Assembly (NCBI GenBank): GCA_035573855.1
Contig: DATLZU010000057.1
Location: forward strand, 1 to 64,000
Length of the DNA stretch: 64,000 bases
Origin: DATLZU01 sp035573855
GTDB lineage: Bacteria > Nitrospirota > Nitrospiria > Nitrospirales > Nitrospiraceae
Direction: 5' to 3'
Notes under the pieces: generated by a model
Databases searched by the model: none
Told to the model about the DNA's origin: nothing
Seen by the model: the letters and a program-made list of their open reading frames with translations, nothing else
Shown here: one piece after another, positions 42,983 to 51,652 of the stretch
Position numbering within the stretch: position 1 is the stretch's first letter
Layout: each line of letters starts with the position of its first letter
Made by a program: the position numbers and the translations under genes

Positions 42983-44170
42983 TCACCCGCCGGTTCGTTG
43001 CGGCTCCGCCGCCAGCCGGTACACGCCCCCCCGGTGATCCACGACATACAACTCTCCCTGTTCGTCCTCACCGAAAGACGAAATGCTGAGGCCCGTCTGG
43101 AGCAGGACGCGCGCCTCGCCCGAGGCGGGTGCGGTCGCATCGAGCGCAAATAGTTCGCCGCTGCAATAATCGCCGTAGAGATACAGTCCCTGAAGCGCGG
43201 GCACGGCCCGGCCTCGATACACGTAACCGCCGGTAATCGAGCAGCGGCCGCGCTCATGTCCATACTCGGCGACCGGAAAGATCAGCCCCGCCGTCTGGCA
43301 TCCGCGAGGGGGTGAATAGCAATGCGCGCCTTCCATGATGCGCCAGCCGTAGTTCCCGCCGCGCTGGATCATATCGACTTCCTCCCACTCATATTGCCCC
43401 ACATCCGCCGCCCACAGCATCCCCGTCCGCCGGTCGAACGAGAACCGCCAGGGGTTCCGCAGCCCATACGCAAAAATTTCCGGCCGCCCGCCGCCGGCGA
43501 CAAACGGATTGTCCGGAGGAATCGCATAAGGGGTCCCGCGATCCACGTCGATCCGCAGAATTTTTCCGAGCAGCTCATCCCGGTTCTGACTCCGGTTCTG
43601 CGGATCGCCCGCCGACCCACCGTCGCCGAGCCCGATGTACAGCAACCCGTCCGGGCCGAAGGCCACCATGCCGCCGTTATGGTTAGGATAGGGCTGCGGC
43701 ACGATCAGCAACACCCGCTCCTCAGTCCGCGAACGGGTCGGCCGGTCGGATCGCCGGTACTCGGCCACCACGGTTGCGCCATCCGGCCGTCGGGTGTAGT
43801 TCACGATATAGCGGCCGTTTCGGGCATAGTCCGGATGAAAGGCCACTCCGAGCAACCCGCGCTCGCCGCCGCTGAGTACCCGCTCCGAGAGATCGAGAAA
43901 CGGCGTCTTGAGCAACCCGCCGCGTTCGATAACCCGGATGCGGCCCGGCTGCTCCACGACGAACAAGAGACCGCTACCGTCGCCGGCATGGGTAAGATAC
44001 AGCGGCTCTTGCAATCCGCTCGTGACGATCGGCACGAGCCGCAACGGCGGCACGGCGGCGGACGTCACGGCCCGGGCGGTCGCGCGCAACGGCGCGCGTT
44101 CGCCCGGGGAAAAGGCGAACGCGTTGGCACCGACAAGGAGAGTCACGGCCACGGCGATCCAACGCCTCAT
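42983..44170 (-). CDS. PQQ-dependent sugar dehydrogenase-like beta-propeller, exported
   Basis: 395 residues from ATG 44170. Signal peptide MRRWIAVAVTLLVGANAFA. The six-bladed propeller family of soluble glucose dehydrogenase and HHIP is recognised by LFVVEQPGRIRVI, LLGVAFHPDYARNGRYIVNY, NHNGGMVAFGPDGLLYIGLGDGG, GKILRIDVDRG and GLRNPWRFSFDRRTGMLWAADVGQ. The catalytic His and PQQ-contact residues appear intact. Periplasmic; substrate may be an aldose, but many homologues are uncharacterised. Starts 8 bases after the upstream hypothetical gene stops. Confidence 0.87.
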   Translation of the reverse strand: MRRWIAVAVTLLVGANAFAFSPGERAPLRATARAVTSAAVPPLRLVPIVTSGLQEPLYLTHAGDGSGLLFVVEQPGRIRVIERGGLLKTPFLDLSERVLSGGERGLLGVAFHPDYARNGRYIVNYTRRPDGATVVAEYRRSDRPTRSRTEERVLLIVPQPYPNHNGGMVAFGPDGLLYIGLGDGGSAGDPQNRSQNRDELLGKILRIDVDRGTPYAIPPDNPFVAGGGRPEIFAYGLRNPWRFSFDRRTGMLWAADVGQYEWEEVDMIQRGGNYGWRIMEGAHCYSPPRGCQTAGLIFPVAEYGHERGRCSITGGYVYRGRAVPALQGLYLYGDYCSGELFALDATAPASGEARVLLQTGLSISSFGEDEQGELYVVDHRGGVYRLAAEPQRTGG

Positions 44171-44178
44171 CGGCTCGC

Positions 44179-44544
44179 TCACTCGACGCGCTGTTCGATG
44201 AATTCGATCAGAGCCCGGTACGTCAATTCCCGGATCCCGGCCTTGGAGAGCCCCTCCTGGCCGACATTCGACTCCAACCAGACGCGATCGGCCACCTGGG
44301 CCTGCGCTTCCTGACACAACGTCCACATGTCGTGCAAAAACCCTTCCGGCAACCCGACTTGCACGCCTTCCGACTCGATGCGGTCGTCCAGGATCGCCAG
44401 CAAGTCGGAAATGGCCTGGTCCGGACGGTAGGGCGCAGGCGCGAACCCGAAGGTCCGCTGCGCCTCCGTCTCCTGACGAGCTTGCTCGACCAGATCGCGC
44501 ATATATTCCTTGAGCAACCCGATCATGTGGCCGGTGAGTTTCAT
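44179..44544 (-). CDS. Conserved-looking hypothetical cytoplasmic protein
   Basis: 121 residues, helical and acidic: MKLTGHMIGLLKEYMRDLVEQAR, then PYRPDQAISDLLAILDDRIESEG, GLPEGFLHDMWTLCQEAQ and a C-terminal YRALIEFIEQRVE. No signal or membrane segment and no recognised family. It lies directly upstream of the sugar dehydrogenase gene in the same direction. Confidence 0.6.
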   Translation of the reverse strand: MKLTGHMIGLLKEYMRDLVEQARQETEAQRTFGFAPAPYRPDQAISDLLAILDDRIESEGVQVGLPEGFLHDMWTLCQEAQAQVADRVWLESNVGQEGLSKAGIRELTYRALIEFIEQRVE

Positions 44545-44763
44545 CGTAAGGACAGTAGCCGGTAGCGAGCAGCCTGGTTCTCAGCTATTCGCTATTGGCT
44601 ATTCGCTGTCTGCCGGTTCGTCGCGCCATTATCCGTGATCGCCCCCAGCGAGGCAAGCCGAGGATCGCCCGCCGGCCTGTGCGCGACTGACTTGGTTGAC
44701 CGCTTCCGGACCGTCGCCTATGATGGCGATAAGACATGCAGCTCGCAGCGCGGAAGGACTCTG

Positions 44764-45552
44764 ATGACCGACCGCTACGACGTCTCGCTGAACACACCGG
44801 CCGGACAGGTCACGACGGCCATCGAAGTGCCGTCCGGCTTCGTGCCGATCACCGCCATCATGCCGGCGCTGCGCAAGTTGGGCGAACAGGCGCTCGCGCA
44901 AGAGGAGCGGCGGGTCACCGAGAGGGGACTCGCGATTTCGTGCCGGAAAGGTTGCGCCGCCTGCTGTCGCATGTTGGTGCCGGTTTCCGCGCCGGAGGCG
45001 TTCGCACTGCACGATAGGGTGCAGGCGCTGCCCGCCGAACGGCGCGACGCCCTCATGGCCAAGGCGGCGCAAGCCCGAGCCAAGCTGGAGCAAGCCGGCC
45101 TGCTCGCGCGCCTGACGAAGTTGGCGGAAACGGACCGCCCGTTGACGGACGAGGAGTTCGAGCCGATCAACCGCGCGTATTACGCGCTGCGCCTGCCCTG
45201 CCCGTTCTTGGAGGACGAACTCTGTACGATCTACGACGACCGGCCGGCGGCTTGCCGCGAGTTGTTGGTCACCACGCCGGCCGAGCTGTGCAACGACCTC
45301 GCCCACAATCCGGTGAAGCCAATCCCCGTCTCCGTCCGGGTCAGCACCGTGTTGGGATTCTTGTGGGCGGAGCTTACCGGCGGCGCCGCGCGACTGATTC
45401 CGCTTCCGCTGGCCCTGGACTGGGCGGCCCGCCATCAAGCCGAGAACCGCCGCACGTGGCGAGGCGCAGAATTGCTGGACAAGGCGCTCGACAAGGTCTG
45501 GCGGTTTCTCAGCCAGGAATTTGAACGCAGGCGAAACGCCGACGAGCGATGA
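44764..45552 (+). CDS. YkgJ-family cysteine cluster protein
   Basis: 262 residues from the ATG at 44764 (GGAAGGA upstream). The cysteine cluster is ISCRKGCAACCRMLVPVS, followed later by LPCPFLEDELCTIYDDRPAACREL, the CxxxCxxCC / C...C...RP..CR pattern of the YkgJ/zinc- or iron-chelating family. N-terminal 70 residues are a family-specific extension. Likely cytoplasmic metal or Fe-S binding; biological role unknown. Confidence 0.85.
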   Translation: MTDRYDVSLNTPAGQVTTAIEVPSGFVPITAIMPALRKLGEQALAQEERRVTERGLAISCRKGCAACCRMLVPVSAPEAFALHDRVQALPAERRDALMAKAAQARAKLEQAGLLARLTKLAETDRPLTDEEFEPINRAYYALRLPCPFLEDELCTIYDDRPAACRELLVTTPAELCNDLAHNPVKPIPVSVRVSTVLGFLWAELTGGAARLIPLPLALDWAARHQAENRRTWRGAELLDKALDKVWRFLSQEFERRRNADER

Positions 45553-45849
45553 CGTCCGCCCCAACCCTGAACACCGTCGGCCGGGCCGCGACGTTGCCGA
45601 CGCCGGCGCTCTTGCGCTATGATCAGCGGCCTTTGTGCGTGCCTCCGCCCTTCCTATCGCCCATTGCCGAGCGCCATGGCGATGGACAAGCAAGGGATCA
45701 CAGAGCAACAGGTACGCGGGAGGCAACGGGAGAAATAGCGGCGGAGCTGAAACGGCTCGCTCAGGGTTGAGAGTTGCCCCTCTCGCTGACAACTCCCGGC
45801 TCTTCGCTGCTTGCTATTCGCTCCCGACTATGAGCGCTTTTCGAGGCGC
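45553..45849. other. Gap with intergenic repeat, no supported gene
   Basis: The left part can be translated but has no family match. The right part (45785-45830) is a GCTTGCTATTCGC-type intergenic repeat just upstream of the thrH-like gene. Confidence 0.4.
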
Positions 45850-46476
45850 ATGACCATGGAGAAACCCGTCATTGTCTGTTTGGACCTGGAAGGCGTGCTC
45901 GTGCCGGAGATCTGGATCAATGTCGCGCTCAAGACCGGCATCGACGAACTGAAAGCGACAACGCGGGAGGTGCCGGACTACGACCAGCTCATGAAGCAAC
46001 GGCTGGCGATCTTGGACCGACACGCCCTGAAGCTGCCGGATATTCAAGCCGTCATCGCCGCAATGGGGCCGTTGGACGGCGCCACGGATTTTCTCGCCTG
46101 GCTGCGCGAGCGCTGCCAGGTCATCATCTTGTCTGATACCTTCTACGAGTTCGCGTGGCCGCTCATGCGGCAACTCGCCTATCCCACGCTGTTCTGCAAC
46201 CGCCTGGAGGTGGATCAGACCGGCCGGATCGTCAACTACCACCTGCGCCTGCCGAACCAAAAGAAACACTCTGTGGCCGCGCTGAAACAACTCAACTTCA
46301 CGGTCCTCGCCGCCGGCGACGCCTACAACGACACGGCCATGCTAGGCGAAGCCGATGCCGGCATCTTCTTCCGCCCGCCCGACACGGTCGCCAAACAGTT
46401 CCCGCAATTCCCGGTGACGCAGACCTATGAAGAGCTGAAAGAGCACTTGCGGAAGGCCGGTGGGCTCCACCCATAG
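45850..46476 (+). CDS. thrH: Phosphoserine phosphatase / homoserine phosphotransferase
   Basis: 208 residues (ATG at 45850 or 45856). HAD-superfamily motif I is modified to CLDLEGVLVPEIW (DxE as in ThrH instead of DxD). Other motifs are IILSDTFYEF (Ser-Asp), Lys in NQKKHSV and AGDAYNDTAML (acidic motif IV). These match ThrH of Pseudomonas, which dephosphorylates phosphoserine and transfers phosphate to homoserine. It probably provides the last step of serine synthesis in this genome. Confidence 0.9.
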   Translation: MTMEKPVIVCLDLEGVLVPEIWINVALKTGIDELKATTREVPDYDQLMKQRLAILDRHALKLPDIQAVIAAMGPLDGATDFLAWLRERCQVIILSDTFYEFAWPLMRQLAYPTLFCNRLEVDQTGRIVNYHLRLPNQKKHSVAALKQLNFTVLAAGDAYNDTAMLGEADAGIFFRPPDTVAKQFPQFPVTQTYEELKEHLRKAGGLHP

Positions 46477-46487
46477 CCCTCATCCTT

Positions 46488-46575
46488 AACTTAAAAAAGG
46501 GGTCGAACTTAAAAAAGGGGTCGGGAATCTTTTTCACATCAGCTTTCTGTATAAAAAAGACTCCCGACCCCTTTT
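46488..46575. repeat. REP palindrome copy 4 with tandem duplication
   Basis: An 18-base unit (AACTTAAAAAAGGGGTCG) occurs twice in a row, the second leading into a REP palindrome with one mismatch in its left arm (GGGAATC). It lies between the convergent thrH and recQ stops and can terminate both. Confidence 0.88.
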
Positions 46576-46588
46576 GATCAGTGGATAT

Positions 46589-48253
46589 TCACGCTCCACT
46601 GAGCCCACACCTTGCCTCCTCTGGCGGCTCCTTTCCGTCCAACACCGCCGCCCCTTTGGCGGTGATCTCCAGCACCGGAAATTCGAGCCCCTCGACTCGG
46701 AGGCAACCCGACGCGATCAGGCGCTGGATCAGCCGGCTGATCGCTGGGCGCCGCCAACTTTGCAACCGGCCGAAACTCGACGTCGTGTGCAAACCGAGCC
46801 GGGTGACGGGCTTTGACAGGCTGCCGTGCAGAACCTCCGCGATCCGCGTGACGCCGAATCGCCCGTGCAGGCAGGCCACCGTGTGCAGCACCGCCCTCAC
46901 AGCGTCCTGCTCTTGCGGATCCGTCGCGCTCACGCCGAGCGGGGGCGCGAGACAGCGGTCGCACTGCCTGCACGGGCCGAGCGCCCGCTCATCGACGTCA
47001 CCGAAATAGTCCAGGAAGGCTAACTGGCGGCACGTCTCAGCCGAGGTATACGCGACCATCCGCCGCAACAGCTCGCGGAGCGTGTCGGCCTGCCCATTGC
47101 CGGATTGCTTGATGAAATACTCCTGGGTGCGGACATCGGGCCGATGAAACAGCAAGACGCAATTCGCCGGTCGGCCATCCCGTCCAGCCCGTCCGGCCTC
47201 CTGATAATAGGCCTCCAGGCTGCCGGGCATATCATAGTGCACGACCAGCCGCACATCCGGCTTGTCGATGCCCATGCCGAACGCATTGGTCGCCACCAGG
47301 ACCGCAATCTGTCCGGTGAGGAATTGCTCGTGCACCTTGGCCCGCAGGTCATCGGCCAGACCGGCATGGTAGTAGCCCACGGAAACGGAGTGTGGGCAGA
47401 GGGATGAGGACTGAGTGCTGGATGCCCAGGCCTCAGCCGCAGTCTTCAGTCCTCGATACGTGGTCCTGAGGAATGTGGCGACTTCTTCGACATGCTTGCG
47501 GGTGGCGCAGTAGATGATCGCGCTGCCCTCGGTCACAGCGGCAAGTTCGCGCTCGACGGCCGCGAGCTTCTCCGCTGCGGTGGAGCAAGCCTGCACAGAG
47601 AATCGGAGATTAGGCCGCCGGAATCCCGTCACGACACGGAGCGGTTCGCGCAGAGCCAACTTCTCGGCGATGTCCGCCTGCACCATCGGCGTCGCGGTCG
47701 CCGTCAATGCCAGGCAGGGAGGCATCCGCAGCTCCCGCCGGAGTGCGCCGAGGCGGAGGTAGTCCGGTCGGAAATCATGGCCCCAGTGCGAGATGCAATG
47801 GGCCTCGTCCACCACGAAGAGCGACACCCAGGCGGACCGGAGCAGCCGCATAAACCACTCGTGCTGCACTCGCTCCGGGGCGACGTACAGCAACCGCAAC
47901 CGGCCGAGCTTGAGATCCTGGATGACGCGATCCCGCTCCGGCTCCGACAGACCGGAGTGGAAGGCCGCCGCCCTGATACCCTTCGCGCGCAGCCCGTCCA
48001 CCTGATCCTTCATCAGCGCGATGAGCGGTGAAATCACCAGCGTGAGGCCGGACTGGAGCGTCGCAGGGAGCTGAAAGCACAGCGACTTGCCCTGGCCCGT
48101 TGGCATCACGGCCAACACGTCGCGTCCGGCGAGCACCGCCTCGATCACCTCGCGCTGGCCGGGGCGGAAGTCCGTAAAGCCGAACAGCTGCCGGAGTTGC
48201 CGATCCAGATCAAGAGAAGATGACGACGGGAAGAGGTCAAGACAGTCGGACAT
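46589..48253 (-). CDS. recQ: RecQ-family DNA helicase
   Basis: 554 residues from the ATG at 48253; the longer frame would translate a REP element, so it is rejected. Superfamily 2 motifs: FRPGQREVI (motif 0), MPTGQGKS (Walker A, about 50-57), VVDEAHCISHWGHDFRPDY, LALTATAT, VATNAFGMGIDKPDVR and QEAGRAGRDG. The RecQ-C zinc site follows (CRQLAFLDYFGD...CRQCDRC), but no HRDC domain is seen; the end is a short winged-helix region. A palindromic repeat adds about 16-25 residues before YYHAGL. Acts in recombination and fork repair. Confidence 0.9.
   Translation of the reverse strand: MSDCLDLFPSSSSLDLDRQLRQLFGFTDFRPGQREVIEAVLAGRDVLAVMPTGQGKSLCFQLPATLQSGLTLVISPLIALMKDQVDGLRAKGIRAAAFHSGLSEPERDRVIQDLKLGRLRLLYVAPERVQHEWFMRLLRSAWVSLFVVDEAHCISHWGHDFRPDYLRLGALRRELRMPPCLALTATATPMVQADIAEKLALREPLRVVTGFRRPNLRFSVQACSTAAEKLAAVERELAAVTEGSAIIYCATRKHVEEVATFLRTTYRGLKTAAEAWASSTQSSSLCPHSVSVGYYHAGLADDLRAKVHEQFLTGQIAVLVATNAFGMGIDKPDVRLVVHYDMPGSLEAYYQEAGRAGRDGRPANCVLLFHRPDVRTQEYFIKQSGNGQADTLRELLRRMVAYTSAETCRQLAFLDYFGDVDERALGPCRQCDRCLAPPLGVSATDPQEQDAVRAVLHTVACLHGRFGVTRIAEVLHGSLSKPVTRLGLHTTSSFGRLQSWRRPAISRLIQRLIASGCLRVEGLEFPVLEITAKGAAVLDGKEPPEEARCGLSGA
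47406..47454. repeat. Palindromic repeat inserted in frame in recQ
   Basis: GAGGACTGA and TCAGTCCTC flank about 31 bases. The encoded insert (around AAEAWASSTQSSS, residues 267-283) interrupts the conserved FLR..GLxVGYYHAGL region, where other RecQ proteins have no extra residues. Confidence 0.6.
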
Positions 48254-48298
48254 GCCGGAGCACAGTATAAAGAAGCGCCATCCCTCCGGCAAGCCAAG

Positions 48299-49066
48299 AA
48301 AAGGGGTCGGGAGTCTTTTCTTGACACACCCACGGCCGCGCCGTATAAGCAGCATCATGCCTCGGCGTCCGCGTGTCGCAACCGGCGGGATGGTCTATCA
48401 TGTGCTCAATCGGCGGGTCGGCCGCCTGCCGCTGTTCGAGAAGCCCGCCGACTATACCGCCTTCGAGAAAATCCTCGAAGAAGCGTATGCGCAGACCCGC
48501 CTGCGCATTTTGGCCTATTGCCTGATGCCCAACCACTGGCATCTGCTGCTGTGGCCCCGGCAGGATGGGGAGCTGTCCGAAGTCCTTCAGTGGATCACGG
48601 TGACCCACACGCAGCGCTGGCACGCCCACCGCGGCACGGCGGGGATGGGGCCGGTGTATCAAGGACGGTTTAAGTCGTTTCCGGTGCAGACCGACGAGCA
48701 CTTTCTCACGGTGGCGCGCTACGTGGAGCGGAATCCGGTGCGGGCTCGGCTTGTGCGGCAGGCGGAAAACTGGCGTTGGTCGAGCCTGTGGCGGAGGCTG
48801 CAGGATGATCCGAAGCTGTCGCTGTGGTTGTCGGACTGGCCGGTGGAGCGACCGCGTAACTGGGTGGCCTGGGTGAATCAAGCGGAAACAGGGGCGGAAT
48901 TGGAAGCGCTGCGGCAGTGTGTGCAGCGGGGACGGCCGTTCGGGAGCGAGAGTTGGGTCATGCGGACGGCCAAGCGTCTGGGGCTGGAGTCAACCTTGCG
49001 ACCGCGCGGCCGGCCGAAAGGTTCCTGAGCGAACGAACTCGCCGGAAAAGACTCCCGACCCCTTTT
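48299..49066 (+). mobile_element. RAYT/REP unit: transposase gene between separated REP arms
   Basis: The left REP arm (48299-48319) and an inverted right arm (49046-49066) match the palindrome copies elsewhere exactly, but here the loop is replaced by the RAYT gene. This looks like the autonomous source element for the dispersed REP copies. Confidence 0.85.
48357..49028 (+). CDS. REP-associated tyrosine transposase (RAYT)
   Basis: 223 residues of the Y1/HUH transposase family. The HUH metal site is MPNHWHLLLWP, and the RAYT signature ARYVERNPVRARLV supplies the catalytic Tyr. Begins MPRRPRVATGGMVYHVLNRR, also typical. The C-terminal RPRGRPKGS is basic. The enzyme is expected to nick and move single-stranded REP DNA. 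Starts 37 bases after the left REP arm, shares its promoter region with the divergent recQ, and ends 17 bases before the right arm. Confidence 0.93.
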   Translation: MPRRPRVATGGMVYHVLNRRVGRLPLFEKPADYTAFEKILEEAYAQTRLRILAYCLMPNHWHLLLWPRQDGELSEVLQWITVTHTQRWHAHRGTAGMGPVYQGRFKSFPVQTDEHFLTVARYVERNPVRARLVRQAENWRWSSLWRRLQDDPKLSLWLSDWPVERPRNWVAWVNQAETGAELEALRQCVQRGRPFGSESWVMRTAKRLGLESTLRPRGRPKGS

Positions 49067-49075
49067 CTTTTCTTC

Positions 49076-50770
49076 CTAGAAATTCATCCAGAGTTGGACG
49101 ATGCCCCAGTCTTGATCCGAGTTGGTGCCGAGGTTCCGGCGGACGTAGTCGCCCACGAAGAAGTGCCCGTAGGTCGCGGTGAGCGCGACTTTGCCGTCGG
49201 CGAACATCCGCGTCCAGGCGAAATCGACTTCGTCGCCAACATGATTCACCGTGTTATTCGCCGCTGAGAACACGAGCGGGCCCTGCGCGCCGCGGTACCA
49301 GTTGTCCCGCGCGTTGGCCAGGTAGTGCCGCTGGCCCCAGAACTCCACATGATCGCGGGCGGTCGGCCGGGCCTGCAGATTGACCTGCGGTTGGATCGAA
49401 TTCCGCCAGGCGGCGTTCAGCATATAGCCGGCGTGGATGTAGTTGGTGGGGAAAAAATTCTCGAAGGTGTTGGCGGTCTTGCACCGATAACCCGCCGAGG
49501 CGGTCGGCGCGGCCAGTTGGTTCCCGGTGTTCGCCGCGACGGCGCAGTTGGCATTGCCGTCGCCGGAGGCGTAGTCAAACCCCACGGCGAAGCGAGGCTT
49601 CCACTTCCACTCGAACCACGTGTACCCCAGCCAGTTGCGGGTCGCCCAGGCGTTGATGGTCAGGTTCCGCTGATTGTCCATCCCGAGCCCGTCGGCCATG
49701 CGGCCGAATTGCCAGGCGGTCTCGTTGATGACATCCCAATTGCCCTTGCGCAGCTCGGTGCGCAGCCCCACCATGTGGCGCAGTTGCGAGGCATGCTTGG
49801 GGGTGCCGATGCCGAAGCCGCTGTTCGCCGACTCGTGCAGGTTGTTGCTGTAGAGCACGTAGAACGGCTCGAGAAGAAAGCCCGGCACGGCTTTGATCTG
49901 GTTGTAGAGGATGAACCAGTCGGCATCCAACGAGCCGTCCGGGCGGCCGTTGCCCGCGCCCACGACGTTGCCGTCCAGGCTGCCGACCGGAGCCGCCTGC
50001 GCCAGATCGGTCTCCGCGCTGCGGAACCAGCCGACATAGGTGTCCACGGCGCTCGTCGAATACTTGACCATGACCCCATCGTGCGAGTAGCCGGTATTGG
50101 CCCAGTCGAAGTGGCCGAAGAGGGAGTGATTGCCGAAGACGACGTATTGCCGGCCGACCTTCAGACTCAAGCCCTGCACGCCGCCCAGGTTTCGGATCAG
50201 CACATAACCGGCCCGAACGCCGAGGCGGCAGGCGCCCGGCGTCACGCTTGAGCAGTTGTGGTTCAATGGATCCCCCCCGTTGCCGGCATTCGCCGGATTG
50301 CCGTTCCCGCCCCACACGGCCGAGTCGATCACCTCAACATAAAAATTCACGTCCGGCGAGAGGTCATAGCCGATGCCCAGGCGCGCCCACTGCTGGACGT
50401 AGAAGTCGTTGGCGCCCTTACCGGCATTGGCGCGGTTGGCCGTACCGGCGGCGGGATTGAACGTGTTGCAGACGCCCCCAGCCGGCGCGCCGCCGCCGAA
50501 GCAGACGCCGTTCCGCCATTCGGGCCGCACGCGCAGATCGGCGCGCAGCCAGAAGTTCTTCAGGTCGAAATTCCGGCCGATGACCGGATCGTAGGGTTCA
50601 TAGGATTCGAGCTGCGGGATGGCACGGGAGAGGGCGGGAAGATTGGTGATGCGTTCGCCGGGGGGCAGTTCAAAGCCGGCCGGCGCGGCGGCCGGCCGGA
50701 GCGCCAGCCCCAGCAGGATCAGCGGCAAGAAGAGGACGAGCCTTTTGACCACTCGGACGCCTTTCCTCAT
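49076..50770 (-). CDS. AlgE-type (alginate export domain) outer-membrane barrel, copy 1
   Basis: 564 residues from the ATG at 50770 (AGGAG 8 bases upstream). Signal peptide, then FELPPGERITNLPALSRA and a long series of amphipathic strands ending in an aromatic residue, IVQLWMNF, the classical outer-membrane C-terminus. Features of the alginate-export family: LRADLRVRPEW, SLKVGRQYVVFGNHSLFGHFDW. Several Cys pairs (CFGGGAPAGGVC, NCSSVTPGAC) may form disulfides in surface loops. Probably an anion or oligosaccharide porin. About as similar to the barrel at 51653-53344 as tandem duplicates are. Confidence 0.85.
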   Translation of the reverse strand: MRKGVRVVKRLVLFLPLILLGLALRPAAAPAGFELPPGERITNLPALSRAIPQLESYEPYDPVIGRNFDLKNFWLRADLRVRPEWRNGVCFGGGAPAGGVCNTFNPAAGTANRANAGKGANDFYVQQWARLGIGYDLSPDVNFYVEVIDSAVWGGNGNPANAGNGGDPLNHNCSSVTPGACRLGVRAGYVLIRNLGGVQGLSLKVGRQYVVFGNHSLFGHFDWANTGYSHDGVMVKYSTSAVDTYVGWFRSAETDLAQAAPVGSLDGNVVGAGNGRPDGSLDADWFILYNQIKAVPGFLLEPFYVLYSNNLHESANSGFGIGTPKHASQLRHMVGLRTELRKGNWDVINETAWQFGRMADGLGMDNQRNLTINAWATRNWLGYTWFEWKWKPRFAVGFDYASGDGNANCAVAANTGNQLAAPTASAGYRCKTANTFENFFPTNYIHAGYMLNAAWRNSIQPQVNLQARPTARDHVEFWGQRHYLANARDNWYRGAQGPLVFSAANNTVNHVGDEVDFAWTRMFADGKVALTATYGHFFVGDYVRRNLGTNSDQDWGIVQLWMNF

Positions 50771-50810
50771 TCGTACCATCTCCTATATCGATTTCGTTGT
50801 TCGCCACCCC

Positions 50811-50988
50811 CACCCTTCCCTCCCCCATCAAGGGGGAGGGGTTATTTTCGTTGCCCCCTCCATCAAGCAAGGGGGAGGAGTTATTTTTGTAGGCCTCCTC
50901 CATCAAGGGGGAGGTTTTTCTCGGTCCTGCTCCGCATCACGGTTGCCCTCTCCCTCCCCAGCATTGGGGAGGGGGCAGGGAGGGGGGC
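50811..50988. repeat. Four tandem C-rich/G-rich hairpins
   Basis: Four successive palindromes (centres near 50830, 50867, 50905 and 50966) of the form CCTCC-ATCAAG-GGGGAGG, each spaced by a T-rich linker. They lie in the 5' leader region of the porin at 49076-50770, between it and a terminator. Similar hairpins are present at 51545-51650 and 53380-53540. Confidence 0.8.
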
Positions 50989-50990
50989 AC

Positions 50991-51041
50991 AAAAAAATCC
51001 CCGCTGAGCATCGGGCAGATCCCCAGCGGGGACGCTTTTTT
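50991..51041. terminator. Bidirectional rho-independent terminator
   Basis: TCCCCGCTG and CAGCGGGGA form a strong stem around a 17-base loop, with a seven-base run of A on the left and T run on the right, so it works on both strands. It ends the small secreted protein gene (stop at 51122) on the minus strand. Confidence 0.8.
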
Positions 51042-51121
51042 AGAACGGGGTCGCGGGATATCGGGGAAAGGAGTCCGGGGCATTCTCCCCGCGATCCTTC
51101 TACCCCTCTCTCCTTTTCCGA

Positions 51122-51529
51122 TTACGGGGCCACGTAGCTGCCGAACTTGGGTACCTTGTCGCAGACATCCGCCGGTTGTCCGCCGGCTTGCTTGCAGAGG
51201 TAGTACAGCGCGCCCTGCGCCGACAGCCGCGCTTCCTTGTGCAACGTGGCTTCCGCATAATCCACCGCCAAGTCCAACTGCGCCCTGGCCTGCGGATCGG
51301 TCGTCTTGTTGAGCGCCTCGCGGAGCAGGACGGCGGCTTTCTTGATCTGCGTAACATCAGATCCCCAACGCTTGTTCAGGTCCACAGTGGTCCGCTGCCC
51401 GAGGGCCGGCGGATCGGTCAATTCCATGATCGCCTGGTTGACCTCGGCGATCTGGGCCTGGGCACTCAACGGAATGCCCGCCAACGCCAGAGCGGCGACG
51501 CCCAGCGTGAGTCCCCTCAGTGTGTTCAT
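51122..51529 (-). CDS. Small secreted protein between porins
   Basis: 135 residues from ATG 51529 (AAGGAG 7 bases upstream). Clear signal peptide ending LSAQAQIAE. The mature part is helical with two Cys (LYYLCKQAGGQPADVC) that could form a disulfide, ending KVPKFGSYVAP. No family recognised. Since it lies between two AlgE-like barrels in the same direction and has its own terminator, it may be a periplasmic accessory of these porins. Confidence 0.7.
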   Translation of the reverse strand: MNTLRGLTLGVAALALAGIPLSAQAQIAEVNQAIMELTDPPALGQRTTVDLNKRWGSDVTQIKKAAVLLREALNKTTDPQARAQLDLAVDYAEATLHKEARLSAQGALYYLCKQAGGQPADVCDKVPKFGSYVAP

Positions 51530-51652
51530 GGTTGGTCTCCTTCTTGTTAGGCTCACCCCCTCACCCTTCCCTCATCCCACTAGGGGAGAGGGCTGGGGAG
51601 CGGGGGTTCCCTTCACTCTTCCCTCCCCCCTACCAGGGGGAAGGAGATCAGG

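Noticed and set aside
45665..45770. Small gene before thrH (MAMDKQGITEQQV or the frame ending AAELKRLAQG)
   Set aside because: Two different frames each look partly coding, but neither has a consistent start, length or ribosome site.
46488..46575. CRISPR array
   Set aside because: There are only two tandem 18-base copies plus a palindrome; no regular spacers and no cas genes in the window.
48087..48356. N-terminal extension of the RAYT protein
   Set aside because: The extension reads antisense through recQ and the REP arm. The family start MPRRPRVATGG is at 48357.
48254..48358. Longer RecQ N-terminus
   Set aside because: It would translate the REP arm (KKRLPTPFL). The ATG at 48253 begins the normal RecQ N-terminal region.
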